Positions 10,604-20,091 of a DNA stretch of 56,123 nt are shown here, piece by piece. A program made the position numbers and the translations under genes. Below the pieces are notes generated by a model. It saw only the letters and a program-made list of their open reading frames with translations. It did not search any database and was not told the DNA's origin. Source of the stretch: Diplodia intermedia (taxonomy: Eukaryota > Ascomycota > Dothideomycetes > Botryosphaeriales > Botryosphaeriaceae); assembly GCA_021495925.1 (NCBI GenBank), contig JAKEKT010000147.1:1-56123 (forward strand), read 5' to 3'. Position 1 is the first letter of the stretch. Every line of letters starts with the position of its first letter.

Positions 10604-12013
10604 CTAAGCAACGATGCCGACACCGTACTTGGCGGCGGCGACGTTGCTAGCGGAACCAGCAGTGGCAACGTTCTTGCCGGAGAAGCTGGAGAGGACGGAG
10701 CTGTCGGTGCCGGTGAGAGTGCCGGAAGAACCGAAAGCGTTGGCCTGGCAAGAGTGACCAAGGTACGAAGAGCAAGAGCTCTGGGCCGAGGTGGGCGCGT
10801 AGACCTTGCCCTTGTTCTCGAGGAGAGGGGTGACGACGTTCTGGAAGACGTTGCCCTCAATGACCGCGTTGGAGTTGGAGGAGCCCATGTCGAACGCGTG
10901 GCCCGAGTTCGCGTACCAGTAGTTGTTGACCGCGTGCAGGAGCGTGCTGCCGCCGACCTTCGGCGAGCGGCCCGACGTGTGGTGGATGTAGTTGCCCTTG
11001 AAGGTGACCATGTCGGACGCGCCGGTGAAGTACAGCGCCCAGTAGTGGTGCGCGTCGCAGGTCGCGGAGTAGTCTAAAGTTGGGCGTTAATCTCTGGATC
11101 TTCGATGGATTTGTTTCAAAACTTACCAGTGTGGCCATCGAACTCACTGGACGTGATTGAGACCCTAGAGTTTGCCCCGTTGCCGAGGACGACGAACTGG
11201 CGGCCGATGGAGCTGATTCTCACGTGATCCACCTTTTTTCGCGTTAGCAGAGCGTTTAGAAGGTATTGGGATGTGCAGGAACCATCTCGGGGTATCAGAG
11301 AAGCATGGGAAGCAGCAAGAAGTGATCAGGAGCACTGAAAACTCGTGATGTTGCCCGACCATGCCCCCCGAAGTTGAGAATTTCCCGATCGGGACTAGCG
11401 CATTTCCCGAAATGGTCCCGAACACTTTAATCCCCGGGAATCATGAACTTACCCAAACCATGTCAGTGCCGTCAAGGGTGATGGCATCACCACCGAAGAT
11501 GTACTGGGGGTTGAGGTCGGTGATGTGGACGTTCTGGATGATGACGTTCTTGACGCCAGCCAGGCGGAGACCCTTGCCGCGGATGACACCCTTGGAGCCA
11601 ACACCAATGATGGACTTGTTGCTGCCGACCTTGATGCCCTCGACACCAGCAGTGTCGTAGGTGACGGAGATGGAGGTGGAGCCGGAACCGGCGTTGCCGT
11701 TGTCGCACCAGCTGGCGTGGTTGATGGCGTCCTGGCCGCCGTTGCCGGGGCAGGTGTTGGAGGCGGGGCGGCAGCCGGTCTCGGTGGTGGTGCCCTCGGA
11801 GCCAATGTAGTTGAACTCCTTGTTGAGAACAATGACGCGGGCGGACGAGTCGGTCAGGTAGCTGGTCAGCTCGGCAATGGTCGAGGGGTAGACGGGGGTC
11901 GCGGAGCCACCACCGGTGACGCCCTTGGCGAAACCCTCGGCGGCACCGACGACGCCGACGGCAGCGGCTTGGTGGGCCATGGCGACGGCCGTGGCGAAAA
12001 GAGTGAACTTCAT
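10604..12013 (-). CDS. Secreted pectin lyase (polysaccharide lyase family 1)
   Basis: Three exons, complement(join(10604..11073,11127..11232,11453..12013)), 378 residues, matching the ~380 of fungal pectin lyases. It cleaves methyl-esterified homogalacturonan by beta-elimination outside the cell. The signal peptide is MKFTLFATAVAMAHQAAA. The mature start (GVVGAAEGFAKGVTGGG), the strand ladder (SNKSIIGVGSKGVIRGKGLR, VIIQNVHITDLN, GGDAITLDGTDMVW, VDHVRISSIGRQ) and the C-terminal Cys-rich part (SCSSYLGHSCQANAFGSSGT) fit pectin lyase better than pectate lyase. Introns are 220 and 53 nt; the 220-nt intron ends with a CTAAC branch site 12-15 nt from the acceptor and its exons join between codons at W|V. 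It lies alone in the gene-poor zone. A TATA box is about 95 bp upstream. Confidence 0.95.
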
Positions 12014-12105
12014 GTTGGCAAGTGATGAACGAAAGTGGGTTGCAATGCAAAAGAATGGAAGGGATTGATGGACTGGATTGGCAGTTGATGTGCAAGGCGT
12101 CCAGA

Positions 12106-12115
12106 TCTTATATAG
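12106..12115 (-). promoter_or_regulatory. TATA box of the pectin lyase gene
   Basis: GCTATATAAG on the minus strand, about 95 bp before the pectin lyase ATG. It is the clearest TATA box among the protein-coding genes of the window, consistent with a strongly inducible secreted-enzyme gene. Confidence 0.55.
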
Positions 12116-14216
12116 CACTGTGAAGACATGGCACCCGGCCGTATGGTGGTGCGAAACATGGCTCGTCGGCTGTTGTTGGAGCAGTCAAGCTTCTCAGTGA
12201 AGCTTGGACGAGAGGGCGCGGGAATGGGCACATCAATCTCCGGACGTCAGCCGCATGCGCATCTCGCAGAGCAGCGCAGGGCTGCCGATCGCGCAGCCGA
12301 CCACGGGAGTCGAGCCGTTCTGGCCCACCGAGCCGTCTTGGCAGCCCTTTGCAATAGCGACTCCATCGCATGATGGGGTTTTGATATGTTTGACGTGGGT
12401 GGGGCAGCCTTCTAGCGTGTTTCCACCAATAGGCGGTGCCGTCTGCTGGGATGCCGTCCCCCTTTCGCGCCGAGTCCACCACTCACAGCACTGCTTCGAA
12501 AACATGCCGTGCCCGTGGGAGGAGGCGGTAGGAACCGTCACGCTCCTCACCTTTCGGAGGAAGCTTGGCGACGACGCGTCTCGCGAGATAAGCGCCAAAC
12601 AAACGGCACGGCAAAAGAAACAAACGGGGGCGTCAGCTGCGACAGCAGCAGGCTCGGCAATCGCAAGTCTCGCCAGCGTACGGCGGTAGGGCGGCACCAT
12701 GTCTGCACACAGAAGACGCAGCGCCGGGTGTGGGGTGGTCGAGGCGACCTCCTGGCTTGACCGCCGGGGTGAAGCCGGACCATGGCCTGCCCGAAGTGGG
12801 GCGTTAAGCGAGCGTCGCTTCTAGCTGAAACCACACCCTAGCGGCCGTCACCCATCACACCTTGCTGCCTCCGCCGAAACTTCTTTCCAGAAGGCCCGCC
12901 ACAACGCCAGCGCAGCAGCGCCCCGCCATCTTCTTCGGCCGAAGACGGTGCAGGGCTGCATGCGCACCAGAGCTCGTGGCTCTGCCATCATCTGCACCCA
13001 CACCGCCGCCGCCTCCTCCGTCAGCATCCCGCTAGTCGGCCCAAGCCTCGCCGTGCCGCCAAGCCGTGGAGATTGCTTGTTGATGAGGCTGAGGCCCGCC
13101 ACCAGCCTCGGCCCGGCCGCTCGCTAAAAAACAGCCTCTTCCCCAGGACCAACCTGACTCATGGCCATATCACATTTCGCCGCTTCTGCTGAGTGCTCGC
13201 CACCACCTTGGAACATTCCGCCTCTTCTTCCAACTGTTGATGAAAACTTGTGGGTACCTCATTCTCTGCGGGCTTCCTTCGCATCCTTCCGAATGGACCC
13301 GCCCCATCTCGATCGGATTACCCGAGCACCACTGCGTTTTCTCCATATCACTTTCCCATCCACCCTAGACCGACCCATCACCGACACCGCCACCACGACT
13401 CGCTGGACGGTCGGCAGTCCACTTCTTCTCATCAATTCCCCCCTTTCCAGAAGAACTTTCCTTCACTGAACCCTGGTGGCATCATGCGAGGAAGAATGCC
13501 TAACCAGCGCCACGGTATGGGGCACTCGTATCGGCCGCTTCCAGAGCGGCCCGCCTAAACCCCGAGAAACATTGCCGCCTGGTCCCCTTCTTCGTTCTTG
13601 ACAACTCAGGTGACACCATGAAACACGCCTGCAATCGTACAATCCGTTCTTCTTCGTCAGGAGATCACGACTTTCTCTCCCTCCCTCTCTCTTTTTCCCT
13701 TCGGAACATTCCTTCCATGGGCTCAGATACGAGAGAGTGAGAGAGCACTTACAAGAGATAGGACGCAATAAACGGACCCAGCCATCCAATCGCCCACCCC
13801 TGGTCGTTTCCCGGAGATTTTTTTGATTGGCTCCTTCCTTCCCCCATCTCGCTCACGCATAGTACACCAACAAAGATACCTCGTGTGTGTGTTTGTCGGT
13901 GCTTTTGCAAAGTAGGGCACAGATGATTCGGCCCTCTCCGCCCGCCTGTCCCCACCGTGTGGGCGTTTTTGCTGCACCGTTACACCCACCCACCCTTGCT
14001 ACGCGAGACTATGTCGTTGCATCACTCCCCCGGCCCATTAACGGTCCAGACTGTAAAGATGCGCGCGCGAGTAGTGCGTCGAAAACGCAGACGATAATCG
14101 CGCGCTTGCCCACCAGACAATCAAGGCCCAAAAATCTCTTGTTGTCTACAACACACATACACATACACATGTATATGTGAGTACAGCGCGCAACAACTGC
14201 ATCTTTCTCTGTAAGA

Positions 14217-14450
14217 AAGACAGACAGACAGACAGACAGACAGAAATGTAGGCGTACGGGGTGCTGCGCCCCCAACCCTTTCCCACCACCCCCACCCCGC
14301 AACACTGCCGCGCCGACACGGAAATGACAAGGGCGGGCGAGCGAGCGAGCAAGCGGCTGTGCTATGCCATGCTGTGTCATGCCGTGCTGTCCCGTCCCGA
14401 CCCGTCCTGTCCTGCGCTCACGAGGGAGTCAGTCAGTCAGTCAGTCAGTC
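14217..14450. repeat. Two tetranucleotide microsatellites
   Basis: About seven units of GACA at 14218-14244 and about six units of AGTC/GTCA at 14424-14449. They are simple repeats outside any recognised gene. Confidence 0.8.
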
Positions 14451-14714
14451 GGTTCCCCCATCCACCCTACCACCCCTTGTATGCCGCCGCCGCCGCTGCC
14501 GCCACTGCTGCCTGCCCTGCGCTGCCCTGCGCTGCCCTGCGCTGCCATGCCATGCCACGCCACCTTTTCCCGCGTCAAAATCTACAACACCGTCGAACCG
14601 AACGAAAAGACCAGTTTTCCCACGTGTATATCTCCCTCCCCTTTGCTCTCTGCCTGCGTCAGTCATTCGGATCACTCCATTTACCCCGTTTCCGACCGGC
14701 CTGCTTTTTTCCAT

Positions 14715-14798
14715 GGGTAGTTGAATCCAAGATCCGGACGTGGATGCAAATATTAAATACTCGCATCCACGTCCGGATCTTGGATTCCACTCCCTACA
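14715..14798. repeat. Palindromic MITE-like element 3 (near-perfect)
   Basis: A left arm GAATCCAAGATCCGG-ACGTGGATGC (14723-14747) and its exact reverse complement (14763-14787) flank a 15-bp AT-rich loop. This is the least diverged member of the family and would form a strong hairpin. It continues outward to GGGTAGTT on the left and CCACTCCCTA on the right. Confidence 0.75.
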
Positions 14799-15129
14799 GA
14801 ATATGGTGCAATGTTTTTTTTCTTTTTGGAGGAGGAGTATATATGCTGGTAGCCCGACCAACCGGCCACCCACCTAGCCCCCAACCACCAACCAACCACC
14901 AACCAACCACGTGCGCTGTTCATGAAAACGGTTGCAAGTGTAGAAAGACTGTCTGTTTTGATTGATACGAGCTACCGAATGACAGTTGATCTACCAAAGT
15001 GACCGTTGAAGAAGTTTCTCCCGACCCATGAAATGTATTCACCTGTGACTCGGACAAATCCCCCATCCCATCTCAAAGAAAGAAATCAACCGCGCATGCA
15101 TCCTCAAGGATCGAGACCGTTCCTCTACG

Positions 15130-16563
15130 TCACAAGAATGTACAGTAGTAGACCCAAATCGAGCGAGCAACAGCAGCCAAGAGAGCAATGCACCAGCATA
15201 CAAGATTGCTTGGTTGTCGGCGCACCTTGGCCTTGCCGATACCGGCGTCGATGTCGCTGCCGTTTTTTGCGTCAAGTGTAGTTGCTTGGGCCATGAGAGA
15301 ACTCAGGTACCCACGACGACGGCACTTCTGGTCACCTTCGCAGCGCGGGCAACGTGGGGCGGTGCCGCGAACCGCAGGGCTCTGAACCGGGTTGTGTCTG
15401 CTCAAGGCAGTCCCACGAATCAGACTGTTCCTGCTCAAGCTTGGGAGATTCCACCAGCCCGTACTCTTGCCGACGGCTTCGACATCCTCATGCCACGCGA
15501 TCCAATCCACGCGACAAATCGGATGGCCGTACTGGTCCAGGAACGTGTACCCGACAACCTCAATGTGGACCATGTACCATTCAGGCGTCTCCGTGACGGG
15601 GCCATGTTTGACCGAGTCGACGTTTGCTGCCATGGCGAAGAAAGCGTTGGGACGGCGTCTCCTTGCCCGCTTTCGTCGGAGGGGAGTTCTTTCCTCGGGA
15701 GCGAAAACATCGGTGGCCTCTAAAGCGAGATCAAACGTGCTCGTTGGAGGAATCGAACTGCCGTCATCATGGCCTAATTGGGACGTTGTCGGCTCAATCG
15801 AGACACTCGTTGGAGGAATCGGCCAGCGATGACTAAGCGTCTGGATCGTCGGCTCGACAAGGAGCTTCACAGTAGCATTGCCGCTTTTCGTTTCGAGTCC
15901 CCCGGTGTTAAGCCATATGATGAAATAGACAAAGGCGGACAAGAGAACCAGGGATGACACTACCTCCCACAATGACGGTTTTAATGTCGATGGCGGGGGA
16001 GTCGGTGGTGACGGCCCGGCTGAAGCATTCGTCCTGTCCGCATTCGTCCTGTCTGCATTCTGCTGGGGGTTCTCATGGTGTGCAGCCGAAGCATTCGTCC
16101 TGTCCGCATTTCGCTGGGGGTTCTGGTGTGCAGTCGAAGCATTCGTCCTGTCCGCATTCGTGGGGTTCTGGTGTGCAGTCGTCGAAGCATTCGTCCTGTC
16201 CGCACTCGTGGGATTCTGGCGATCCGAATCAATCGTATAGATCGTGTCCCGGTCAGGATCCCGTGATGCAGCCGCAACATGCGCAGCGTCCGTGTTCGTC
16301 GTATTCGCGCCCGAGGCAGGGTTGTGCGACGCAGGTTGCGAAGCACGGGCAGCGTGCGTGTTTGACCCAGATGCTTGCGGGGGCACCGACGGTGGCGTGG
16401 TGCTCGGTGCAGGAGTCGTTGTGTTGGTACAAGGCAACTTGGACGCCGAGCCGGATGCTGTTCCGCATCGGGGTCCGGGGCCAGCCATGTTTTCCACTGG
16501 AGGCGGTGTTAACTCATCGGAATACAAGCCTGACTCGAGAAAACGGGAGCGCCTTGGGCCCAT
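15130..16563 (-). CDS. Hypothetical membrane protein with N-glycosylation-sequon repeat
   Basis: Single-exon frame. From the ATG at 16563 (MGPRRSRFLESGLYSDEL) it encodes 477 residues; the frame is open 144 codons further upstream, but that part is Ser/Leu low-complexity and probably untranslated. A Pro/Thr/Ser-rich N-terminal half includes a tandem repeat of 16 residues (48 bp) with core NADRTNAS-AHQNP. Each unit carries an NAS sequon (N-x-S). A membrane segment follows (LWEVVSSLVLLSAFVYFIIW), then a charged region with RRKRARRRRP and a domain-like stretch (PEWYMVHIEVVGYTFLDQYG). A second hydrophobic segment ends the protein (LVCWCIALLAAVARSIWVYY). I recognise no family. Expression and start are uncertain. 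Confidence 0.5.
   Translation of the reverse strand: MGPRRSRFLESGLYSDELTPPPVENMAGPGPRCGTASGSASKLPCTNTTTPAPSTTPPSVPPQASGSNTHAARASQPASHNPASGANTTNTDAAHVAAASRDPDRDTIYTIDSDRQNPTSADRTNASTTAHQNPTNADRTNASTAHQNPQRNADRTNASAAHHENPQQNADRTNADRTNASAGPSPPTPPPSTLKPSLWEVVSSLVLLSAFVYFIIWLNTGGLETKSGNATVKLLVEPTIQTLSHRWPIPPTSVSIEPTTSQLGHDDGSSIPPTSTFDLALEATDVFAPEERTPLRRKRARRRRPNAFFAMAANVDSVKHGPVTETPEWYMVHIEVVGYTFLDQYGHPICRVDWIAWHEDVEAVGKSTGWWNLPSLSRNSLIRGTALSRHNPVQSPAVRGTAPRCPRCEGDQKCRRRGYLSSLMAQATTLDAKNGSDIDAGIGKAKVRRQPSNLVCWCIALLAAVARSIWVYYCTFL
16022..16220 (-). repeat. 48-bp tandem repeat inside the membrane-protein gene
   Basis: Four units begin with GAAGCATTCGTCCTGTCCGC (plus-strand sense) near 16022, 16088, 16136 and 16184. 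The units are 48 bp, with one longer unit containing a partial internal duplication. The length is a multiple of three, so unit number can change without breaking the frame. Confidence 0.85.
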
Positions 16564-16634
16564 GTCTTTGTGCTGTGGCGACTGGGTGCACGAGCACGGC
16601 ACGAACCTTTGTGGTGACAGTGATTGAAGTGGTA

Positions 16635-16664
16635 GTGATGATGATGATGATGATGATGATGACA
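16635..16664. repeat. (GAT)n microsatellite
   Basis: About nine GAT/ATG triplets, upstream of the likely start of the repeat-containing membrane protein. On the minus strand they read as Ser/Ile in the open frame. Confidence 0.7.
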
Positions 16665-17043
16665 GAATGCAGATGATGATCAAGCAAGTTGAGACTGCGT
16701 CAGTGTTGATGCTTGATGAAGCGCTGCAGATGGATGCAGAGAGAAGTGAGAGGAGGGACGGAAGCAGAGGGCGAAAGATGAGGCGGGCTGCTGCTGTTGC
16801 GTTGCTCCTTCCTCTTGCGTCGAGGAAGGCACGTTGCTGGCCAGCTACCCACCAATACAGCAACGGCAGCTTTTGCAGGCATCCAGAACGCAAGCAGGCA
16901 CATCTACCCGACACAGTAGAGCTGACCCTACGTTCTTCCAAAAAATAGCGGTGCAATATTCCTGCTAGCCTGCCATCACCTGCGATGCGCGACACGTCCG
17001 TTCAAGACGCACCACCACCCAACCCACCCTACCACCGCCGAGC

Positions 17044-17623
17044 TCACGCCTCAGCCACCCTCCACCACTTCGCCACAAACTCGGCAATCAGCCCATTCAC
17101 GACGCCGAAGCTGTCCGCGCTCAAGAAATGCGCACCCCCCTCCACCACCACCAACTTGTTCTTCCCATCCCCCTCCCCCCCAAACGCCTTGATGCCCTCC
17201 TCGGCATTCCTCACGCTATACACCTCATCCCGATCCCCCTGCAGCCACAGCACCGGACACCTGACGCCCTCGCCCACGCGCCCCTCCAACCCGTCCCTCT
17301 CGGCCAAGCACACGGCCGCCGCGCGCAACCGGCGCCGCCCCGCGTCGCCCGCGTAGTTGGCCCTGATGCGCTCGCGCCAGAAGGCCGTCGCCGCGGGGGA
17401 GAGCCGCCCCGGCGCGAAGCCGACGGCGAGCAGGTAGTCGCAGTACTGGTCGGGCGGCGCGAAGGTGGGGGTGGGCGTGGCCGAGGCCGCGAAGGCGATG
17501 GGCCCGTTCGTCGCGACGGCCCGGCCGTCCCAGCAGCCGAGGGTGATGGAGCGCGTGGATTCGTGGGTGATGGATGTGCCCATGGGGATTATGCCGAGGA
17601 CCTGGTTTGGGCGGTGTGTGAGT

Positions 17624-17671
<48 letters not shown>

Positions 17672-18469
17672 AAGAAGCAGATCTCCACCGCTGTCGTAGG
17701 TAAACAAATGCGTTTCCGCATCCCCCCACTACAGCTCGTTCTTAGAGAGAAAAAGAAAACAATACGTAGGTAGTTGAAGCCATTGTCCGGACGTATATGT
17801 AGAAATTTAAATTCGACATTCTCGTTCGGACGATAGCTTCAACTACCCATGACATGAGCAAAAAACAGATCCACGCTAGCCATCGGCCGCGCGAAGGAGC
17901 TAAGGCATAGTTACGCCATAGTAGTGTGAGAAAAAAAAGAAGAAGAAGAAAGAACCCACCATCTCCGGCGCCACCAACGCCATCCTCACCGCCACCCACC
18001 CCCCCTGGCTCGTCCCCTGCACAAAACACCGGTCGACCCCCACCCCGCGCCTCACCACCGCCACCGCCATGGCCGCACTGTCCCAATACGTCCACCCCGC
18101 ATCCCTCTCCCTCTCATCCTCCTCCCCCGCGCCGCCCGCGTCCCCCCGATAAATCCTCGTCCCCCCGTGCCCCAGCAAGTCGACCGCCACCAGGTTGCAC
18201 GTCGCCGCCAGCCGGGCGTCGGCGAACTGCGGCGCGAAGAGCGACGCGTCGGTGCTGAAGCTGTGCAGGAAGACGATGGTGGGTTTGTCGGCGGAGGGTG
18301 TGGTGGCGGAGCCGTCGGGGAAGGAGGTCGCGTAGCTGGCGGTGATGGTGGTGTTGGTGGTCGGGTCGGGGAGGTGGAGGGTGTGGCGGTGGGGGAGGGG
18401 GGTGAAGGTGGGGGTTTGTTGTTGTTGTTGCTCGGGGGTGGTGGTGGTGGTGGTGGTGGTGGTGGCCAT
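17044..18469 (-). CDS. Alpha/beta hydrolase fold protein
   Basis: Two exons, complement(join(17044..17601,17960..18469)), 355 residues. The N-terminus is Thr- and Gln-rich (MATTTTTTTTTPEQQQQQ). The hydrolase core shows IVFLHSFSTDASLF (oxyanion-hole region), VAVDLLGHGGT, the nucleophile elbow GTSQGG with Ser at about 155, the acid region LWLQGDRDEVY, and GGAHFLS with the catalytic His. Lipolactonase/haloperoxidase-like hydrolases have this layout; the substrate is unknown. The exons join at LVAPEM|VLGIIPMG. The 358-nt intron is about seven times the local norm because it contains a palindromic MITE-like element, the shared 40-nt block and a (GA)n run, so the element probably inserted into the intron. 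Confidence 0.85.
17627..17669. repeat. (GA)n microsatellite in the hydrolase intron
   Basis: About 20 GA dinucleotides, close to the 3' splice site of the hydrolase intron. On the minus strand they read as a (TC)n pyrimidine tract and may help acceptor recognition. Confidence 0.85.
17764..17850. mobile_element. Palindromic MITE-like element 4, in an intron
   Basis: GTAGTTGAAGCCATTG-TCCGGACG and its inverted partner CGTTCGGACG-ATAGCTTCAA-CTAC form arms of about 24 bp around an AT-rich centre (GAAATTTAAATTC). It lies wholly inside the alpha/beta hydrolase intron. No clear target-site duplication was found by eye. Confidence 0.6.
17862..17901. repeat. Second copy of the 40-nt block
   Basis: This matches 6780-6819 with one mismatch over 40 nt (core ACAGATCCACGCTAGCCATC). 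It adjoins palindromic element 4, as the first copy adjoins an element arm. Confidence 0.85.
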
Positions 18470-20091
18470 TGGTGCGATTTGGTCGATGTTTGCCGAAGGT
18501 TGTTGTTGTTTGGTCGTTGGAAGGGATGGTAGGGAAAAGGAAAAAAAAAGAAAAAAAAAACAGTGAACGACGGGAAGAAGCTGTTTAGTAGTACATAGTA
18601 GTGGGGTAAAGTGGTGCGCGGTAGTAGGTAGGATTGACGTTGCATTAAGAATCCCGCATGGAGAGTCAAGACCCGGAGCTAACAAGTCAGGAAGGATAAC
18701 CGACTCAGGCACCACAAACTCTCTTTTGAACACGACATCAACGCTAATTAAGCGCGGGAGCAACACGATGAGTTTATCTGTACCTCCATTTACTACTGTC
18801 GCCGCCCGGACTTGCAGACCGTCTTCTCTCCTGCAACCAATTGGCCACCAGCATCATTAACTAAACAATCGCGCAAAAAGAAGAAAGCGGACTAACTTGA
18901 TCCTCCCTCCTACATACGAGTCCATCATTCGGCCAACTTTTTTTTTTTCTTGCGATTGGGGGGCGCCACGGCGAACGTCGACGTCGCCATTGTGCCATGG
19001 CCCCCCAGCTCACACGAGAAACGAAGATCCAAAACTCCGATCGGGAATGATGCTCCGAGGGTCTACTTACATGATGGCACAACGGCACAGCAGATGACAA
19101 AAGAGTCGAGCTCTCCGACTGACTCCCACCGAGGACGACGCTCTTCCTGTTGGGTCCGATTTCCGGACGTGGATGTGAATTTTGAATGTTCGTCCAGATG
19201 TTGGATTCAGCTGCCTACGTGGGGTATGTGCAGTGTCTCTGTACCGGTAGGCTCATCTGTTCTGGAACCCGCTGTGAATGAATGGGCTAAACATCATCAT
19301 CATCATTGCTGCACACATGCTTCGATTACGTATCTTCTCGCGTGGCAAAAAAACCAACCCACCCACTCACTCATCACAGGATCGCAATGGGGGGATCGGG
19401 ATCGATTGGCTGCATGCAGCACTTCGTCGACCCCGTGCCGTGCCGTGCCCCTCCCTCCCCCTCCCTCCCCCACTCTCGTCATACATACATATCCCGAGGC
19501 GCTTGTGGGGTATGTATGTATTCTGGGGGAGGAGGGGCCACAGGGGCCGCCAACAATCAACCAACCAACTAACCAACCAACCAAAAAAAAATAAAAAAAG
19601 GAATGGTGACTGACGTTCGGTTTTGCCGGAAACGACTTACTCAAGAATTTCCCCCGCACCCAAGGTTTATCCCCCCCGTCTTCCGGCACATATCGGACTT
19701 ATGTACTACTTCCTACTGTTGTGCTACTGTCGTGCTGCTGCTGCTGCTGCCGCTGTTGTGTTACACATTGCCGGGGCGAACTTCGAGAACCCCCCAGATC
19801 CTGGGAACGAACTTATGCGCTGTCATGTATGCACGTTTCTACATGCATGTCTTTCTGTCATACATACATACATTGGATACTTCAAAGATCGAACATTTCA
19901 ACCATGACATTTCAGAGAAAAAAAAATGGGTCGAAATCAAATCTAATACTATACACACACGTACAGATGTATAAAAAGGCATCCCCGATCTACAAATCAT
20001 CAACAAAAACAAAAGGACCCTATAATTGCCAAGAAAAGTAACCCCAACCTTTTCAGCAACAGCAACAGAAAACCCCGCGCTTTGATTTTTT
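18470..20091. other. Intergenic region between the hydrolase and asparagine synthetase
   Basis: AT-mixed DNA with short homopolymers, a degraded palindromic element near 19151, a CTG-type triplet run near 19734-19755, and CCAA repeats at 19560-19583. The last part is the 3' side of the asparagine synthetase gene. No gene was recognised. Confidence 0.5.
19151..19224. repeat. Palindromic MITE-like element 5, degraded
   Basis: TGGGTCCGATTTCCGGACGT then GGATGTG and, inverted, CGTCCAGATGTTGGATTCAG then CTGCCTA resemble the arms of element 3 but with several mismatches. Confidence 0.45.

Larger units (their letters stand above)
12014..15129. other. 3.1-kb region without a recognised gene
   Basis: It begins with the pectin lyase promoter. 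GC-rich stretches then carry overlapping open frames of 80-160 codons on both strands, none with a recognisable domain or consistent splice sites. It also contains tetranucleotide repeats, (GACA)n at about 14218-14244 and (AGTC)n at about 14424-14449, and a near-perfect palindrome at 14715. A lone TGACTCA at 13155 has no neighbouring target gene. Confidence 0.5.

Noticed and set aside
12108..13102. Several 80-160 codon frames upstream of pectin lyase
   Set aside because: They overlap on both strands in GC-rich promoter DNA, are rich in Arg/Pro/Ser, and have no recognisable family.
14217..14450. CRISPR-like array from regularly repeated GACA and AGTC units
   Set aside because: These are simple tetranucleotide microsatellites without spacers, in a eukaryotic genome.
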